DNA of 8,709 bases from Gammaproteobacteria bacterium (lineage in GTDB: Bacteria; Pseudomonadota; Gammaproteobacteria; Steroidobacterales; BM003). Under the pieces are notes generated by a model. That model was not told the origin of the DNA, did no database searches, and saw only the letters and a program-made list of their open reading frames with translations. The first letter of the stretch is position 1. Each line of letters opens with the position of its first letter. The position numbers were made by a program, and so were the translations under genes. Where the stretch lies: assembly GCA_026193125.1 (NCBI GenBank), contig JAPHSC010000081.1, positions 1 through 8,709 of the forward strand, given 5' to 3'. Shown here in pieces: positions 6,698 through 8,709 of the stretch.

Positions 6698-7243
6698 TCA
6701 GTCGAGCGAACCAACCGGTATCATGATGTGTGCGTAATCAGTGTCTTTCCACATTACGTACGGACCGCCTGTCGATGGATCATCAGATATGCCTTTCAGC
6801 ATTTCCTTCGGCACGATGATCATCAGGTGCGGGCCTGTTTCTACGTAGTCATGCGCATGCACAGCATCCTTGTGATACGGATCGGAGTTGCTGACCCCGC
6901 TACCGGCCGGCTCGCCAAGCAGCATGTATGAGATACCGATACTGGGCGCAACAAATGGCGCCTTTGTACCCAGCGCGGTCATCATCTCCGCCCAGACAGC
7001 GTCTATGCAAATGGCGGCTCGGTCACCGGGCATCGTGTCGGGCATACAAGTCCAACCGTTGCTTCCTTCGACTACGACTTCACCATTGATTACTACCGTT
7101 GCCCCAGCGCCAACTGCAGCCGGTGCCGCAGCGCGGGCGTGGGCGATTAGCATGTCTGTGTCGTTATCGGCGGTGGCTGTGCCGAATCCGGTCGCAAGCA
7201 TTGCCAGCGCCAGAATTAATTTACATAGATGGCTCTTGTTCAT
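6698..7243 (-). CDS. Small secreted protein of unknown function
   Basis: This is a 181-residue protein with a clear Sec signal peptide: MNKSHLCK, a hydrophobic core at residues 9-20, and probable cleavage after TATA (Ala25). The mature part begins with a short helix-like stretch (DMLIAHARAAAPAAV) and a strand (ATVVINGEVVVEGSNGWTC). It contains only two cysteines, Cys66 and Cys79, which probably form a disulfide. Later blocks are GISYMLLGEPAGSGVSNSDPYHKD, TGPHLMIIVPKEML, DDPSTGGPYVMW and YAHIMIPV. From memory, this order (NGWTC, YML.G, SN.DP, GPH.M..VP, DP..GGP..MW, Y.H.M.PV) recurs in exported hypothetical proteins of many environmental bacteria, and I know of no assigned function. No catalytic motif of a known enzyme family is visible; the His and Asp residues could bind metal, but that is speculation. 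GAGGT (complement of 7252-7256), 8 bases before the ATG, supports the start. It appears to be a single-gene unit. Confidence 0.85.
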   Translation of the reverse strand: MNKSHLCKLILALAMLATGFGTATADNDTDMLIAHARAAAPAAVGAGATVVINGEVVVEGSNGWTCMPDTMPGDRAAICIDAVWAEMMTALGTKAPFVAPSIGISYMLLGEPAGSGVSNSDPYHKDAVHAHDYVETGPHLMIIVPKEMLKGISDDPSTGGPYVMWKDTDYAHIMIPVGSLD

Positions 7244-7468
7244 TTTCGTTTACCTCATTATGTTTTTTTATGTGAGCACGAAATACGCAGTGCGTTTTGA
7301 TCTAGTGTGTTCTAAGCCTCAATAAACTTGACATCAATATCGATGAGCCTGGGCAGGCAATCGGAAAGCACGAAGCAATGAATTTGCTGTGTGGACCTGC
7401 TGCCAAAAACAGGTGAACATTCGACACCACCTGAACAGGCGTCACGGCGACATTGGCTCAAAAGCATA

Positions 7469-7487
7469 TACTAGAATGAGTCTAGTA
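7469..7487. promoter_or_regulatory. Perfect inverted repeat, candidate operator
   Basis: The arms TACTAGA (7469-7475) and TCTAGTA (7481-7487) are exact reverse complements around ATGAG. The 19-base dyad has the size expected for a dimeric helix-turn-helix repressor site. It overlaps a -10-like TATACT at 7467-7472 on the + strand, although no + gene follows. It is about 225 bases upstream of the secreted-protein start and just beyond the rsgA stop. No regulator gene is in the window. Confidence 0.4.
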
Positions 7488-7514
7488 CATAATTCCGGGA
7501 ATTTCTGGTTCAGT

Positions 7515-7529
7515 GGGCGGTAGTCGCCC
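7515..7529 (-). terminator. Hairpin after rsgA, weak terminator candidate
   Basis: GGGCG (7515-7519) and CGCCC (7525-7529) pair around GTAGT, 33 bases past the rsgA stop on the minus strand. The stem is short and no U tract follows, so this is only a possible 3'-end structure. Confidence 0.25.
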
Positions 7530-7562
7530 GCACCAGCGCAACCCGGCACCATTCAGGTCCTT

Positions 7563-8708
7563 TCAAAAGTTCCCGTCGCGACCTTTCTTCATCGCAGTTA
7601 CCTGTTTAATGGCTTTAGCGAGATCACGACCCTTGCTGCGCAATGATGCGAGGGAAGCATTATTGCGCTCATTCTCACGGAGTAGTTTTACGTAGTTGTC
7701 AAACCGGCGCTGGGAAAGTTCACCGCTCTCGATAGCGTGCTGGACCGCACAGCCGGGTTCTGTTTTGTGCCTGCAGTCAGGGAAGCGACATTGCAACGCC
7801 AACGCCTCTATTTCGCTGAAAACCGTGCCCAATCCATGCTCAATGTCGGCAACCTTCAGTTCTCTAATGCCTGGTACATCGATCAGCAGACCCCCATTGG
7901 GCAGTTGATAGAGAGCTCTATGGCTTGTTGTGTGGCGGCCTTTTTTATCATCTTCACGAATGCTCCCCGTTGCCGCGACACCTGAGTTCATCAAGGTATT
8001 TAGTATTGTCGATTTCCCAACACCAGAAGAGCCGACCACAGCGATGGTGGTGCCTGGCTCGATCCATTTGACGAGCTCATCAAATGTCTCAGCGTCCAAG
8101 GCATTGATTGCCACAACCGGTATATCAGCCTGGACGCTCCGTGCTCGCATTACAAACGCGTCAGGATCCTCGGATAAGTCGATTTTGGTTAACACGACAA
8201 CTGGCATCACACCCGCTTCTGTCGCGATTGCGAGATACCTTTCAAGGCGTGACTCTTTGAACTCCTCGTTGCAGGATGTTACGACGAAAAGGATGTCGAC
8301 GTTGGCAGCTAGCAGCTGAATTTCAGATTTTTCACCGGCTGCGACACGCTGAAAAATGCTTTTTCTCTCAAGTATTCGCTCGACTCTGGAGCGATCGCGG
8401 TCCAGCAATACCCAGTCTCCAACCGTCGGTCGCTCCTCAACCTGAAGGGTCTGAAAATTTGCGAGCGAGGGTAACGTCAACTCCTCTGAGCCATCGAAAA
8501 CCTTGATCAGCGATCTGTGTACCTCGGTAACACGCCCGACACGGCGTGAGTCAAAATGCTCCACCGCCAATTGGTTCGCAAAGAATGGCGTTAAGCCGAA
8601 AGTTTCCAACATCGTGCGGCCCAATTCAGTAATTGGAGATAGTTTCGGGGAATTGATAAGTATCTGCAACAGGTCGAAAAGAGAACCTTGACGGGAGTTC
8701 ATGCCCAC
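7563..8708 (-). CDS. rsgA: Ribosome small-subunit-dependent GTPase A (RsgA/YjeQ/EngC family), start at window edge
   Basis: This cytoplasmic, circularly permuted GTPase acts in late 30S ribosomal subunit maturation. The visible frame is 381 residues from GTG 8708, or 379 from ATG 8702. The true start may lie outside the window because the frame is open to the edge and the ribosome site is not visible. Domains in order: an N-terminal extension with FGLTPFFANQL (37-47); an OB-fold (about 57-115, GRVTEVHRSLIKV...VGDWVLLD); then the permuted G motifs, G4 TKID (174-177), G1/P-loop GSSGVGKST (226-234), G2 GRHTT (257-261) and G3 DVPG (277-280, usually DTPG); then the zinc subdomain Cys307, Cys312, His314 and Cys320, and a basic C-terminal tail. 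All key residues are present, so the enzyme should be active. At 379-381 aa it is longer than the roughly 350-aa E. coli protein. The lower GC than the left part of the window and the absence of the usual orn or psd neighbours suggest a second, paralogous RsgA; this is inference. Confidence 0.94.
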   Translation of the reverse strand: MGMNSRQGSLFDLLQILINSPKLSPITELGRTMLETFGLTPFFANQLAVEHFDSRRVGRVTEVHRSLIKVFDGSEELTLPSLANFQTLQVEERPTVGDWVLLDRDRSRVERILERKSIFQRVAAGEKSEIQLLAANVDILFVVTSCNEEFKESRLERYLAIATEAGVMPVVVLTKIDLSEDPDAFVMRARSVQADIPVVAINALDAETFDELVKWIEPGTTIAVVGSSGVGKSTILNTLMNSGVAATGSIREDDKKGRHTTSHRALYQLPNGGLLIDVPGIRELKVADIEHGLGTVFSEIEALALQCRFPDCRHKTEPGCAVQHAIESGELSQRRFDNYVKLLRENERNNASLASLRSKGRDLAKAIKQVTAMKKGRDGNF

Positions 8709-8709
8709 A

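Larger units (their letters stand above)
7244..7562. other. Intergenic region upstream of the secreted-protein gene
   Basis: This 319-base stretch has no credible gene and is AT-rich near 7244-7345. It must hold the promoter of the minus-strand secreted-protein gene, though I cannot place one confidently. TTGACA at 7328-7333 on the + strand has no matching -10. ACCTG/CAGGT half-sites alternate at 7395-7399, 7410-7414, 7429-7433 and 7436-7439 (last partial), giving the inverted repeat CAGGTG-N12-CACCTG at 7410-7433. A further inverted repeat, AATTC-CGG-GAATT, is at 7491-7503. Confidence 0.6.

Noticed and set aside
6534..6737. A small + strand ORF (67 codons) after moeB
   Set aside because: It has no ribosome site, crosses the hairpin at 6655-6674, enters the 3' end of the opposite gene and has an implausible composition.
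6888..7325. A 145-codon + strand frame opposite the secreted-protein gene
   Set aside because: It is antisense to a gene with a signal peptide and good ribosome site, and its low-complexity Ala/Pro/Ser translation mirrors that gene.
7328..7333. Perfect -35 hexamer TTGACA on the + strand
   Set aside because: At 16-18 bases downstream there is only GC-rich GGGCAG-like sequence and no gene follows on that strand.

Overview
The window looks like chromosomal DNA from a Gram-negative, probably marine or environmental gammaproteobacterium. This rests on the outer-membrane-type lipoprotein signal, the Sec signal peptides, the MoeB and RsgA sequence types and about 60-67% GC in sampled lines of the left part. 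No taxonomic marker is present, so the assignment is inference.

Left part (1-6442, all on the + strand). The window opens inside a secreted zinc peptidase of family M28 with a protease-associated (PA) domain, closed by a strong intrinsic terminator (1283-1314). A three-gene operon follows (1441-5546): a lipoprotein amidohydrolase with a complete-looking metal site; a second, Sec-exported amidohydrolase whose start overlaps the first gene's stop by 4 bases (ATGA) and which has lost most metal ligands; and an AGCS-family alanine/glycine:cation symporter. Together they suggest a peptide or amino-acid-derivative scavenging module: hydrolysis outside the inner membrane, then Na+- or H+-coupled uptake. 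Next, 95 bases on, is a MoeB-type adenylyltransferase (5642-6442) for molybdopterin synthase activation.

Right part (6443-8709, genes on the - strand). GC falls to about 45-50% in sampled lines of the RsgA gene. A short convergent intergenic region holds hairpins and a weak Fur-box-like motif. Beyond it are a small secreted protein of unknown function (6698-7243), a 319-base intergenic region with a clear inverted repeat (TACTAGA-N5-TCTAGTA) and a circularly permuted GTPase of the RsgA family (7563-8708), whose start lies at the window edge.

I see no CRISPR array, tRNA, rRNA, insertion sequence, phage gene or recognisable defence system. The best leads are the active/degenerate amidohydrolase pair, the uncharacterised secreted protein with its upstream inverted repeat, and the compositional step near 6443.
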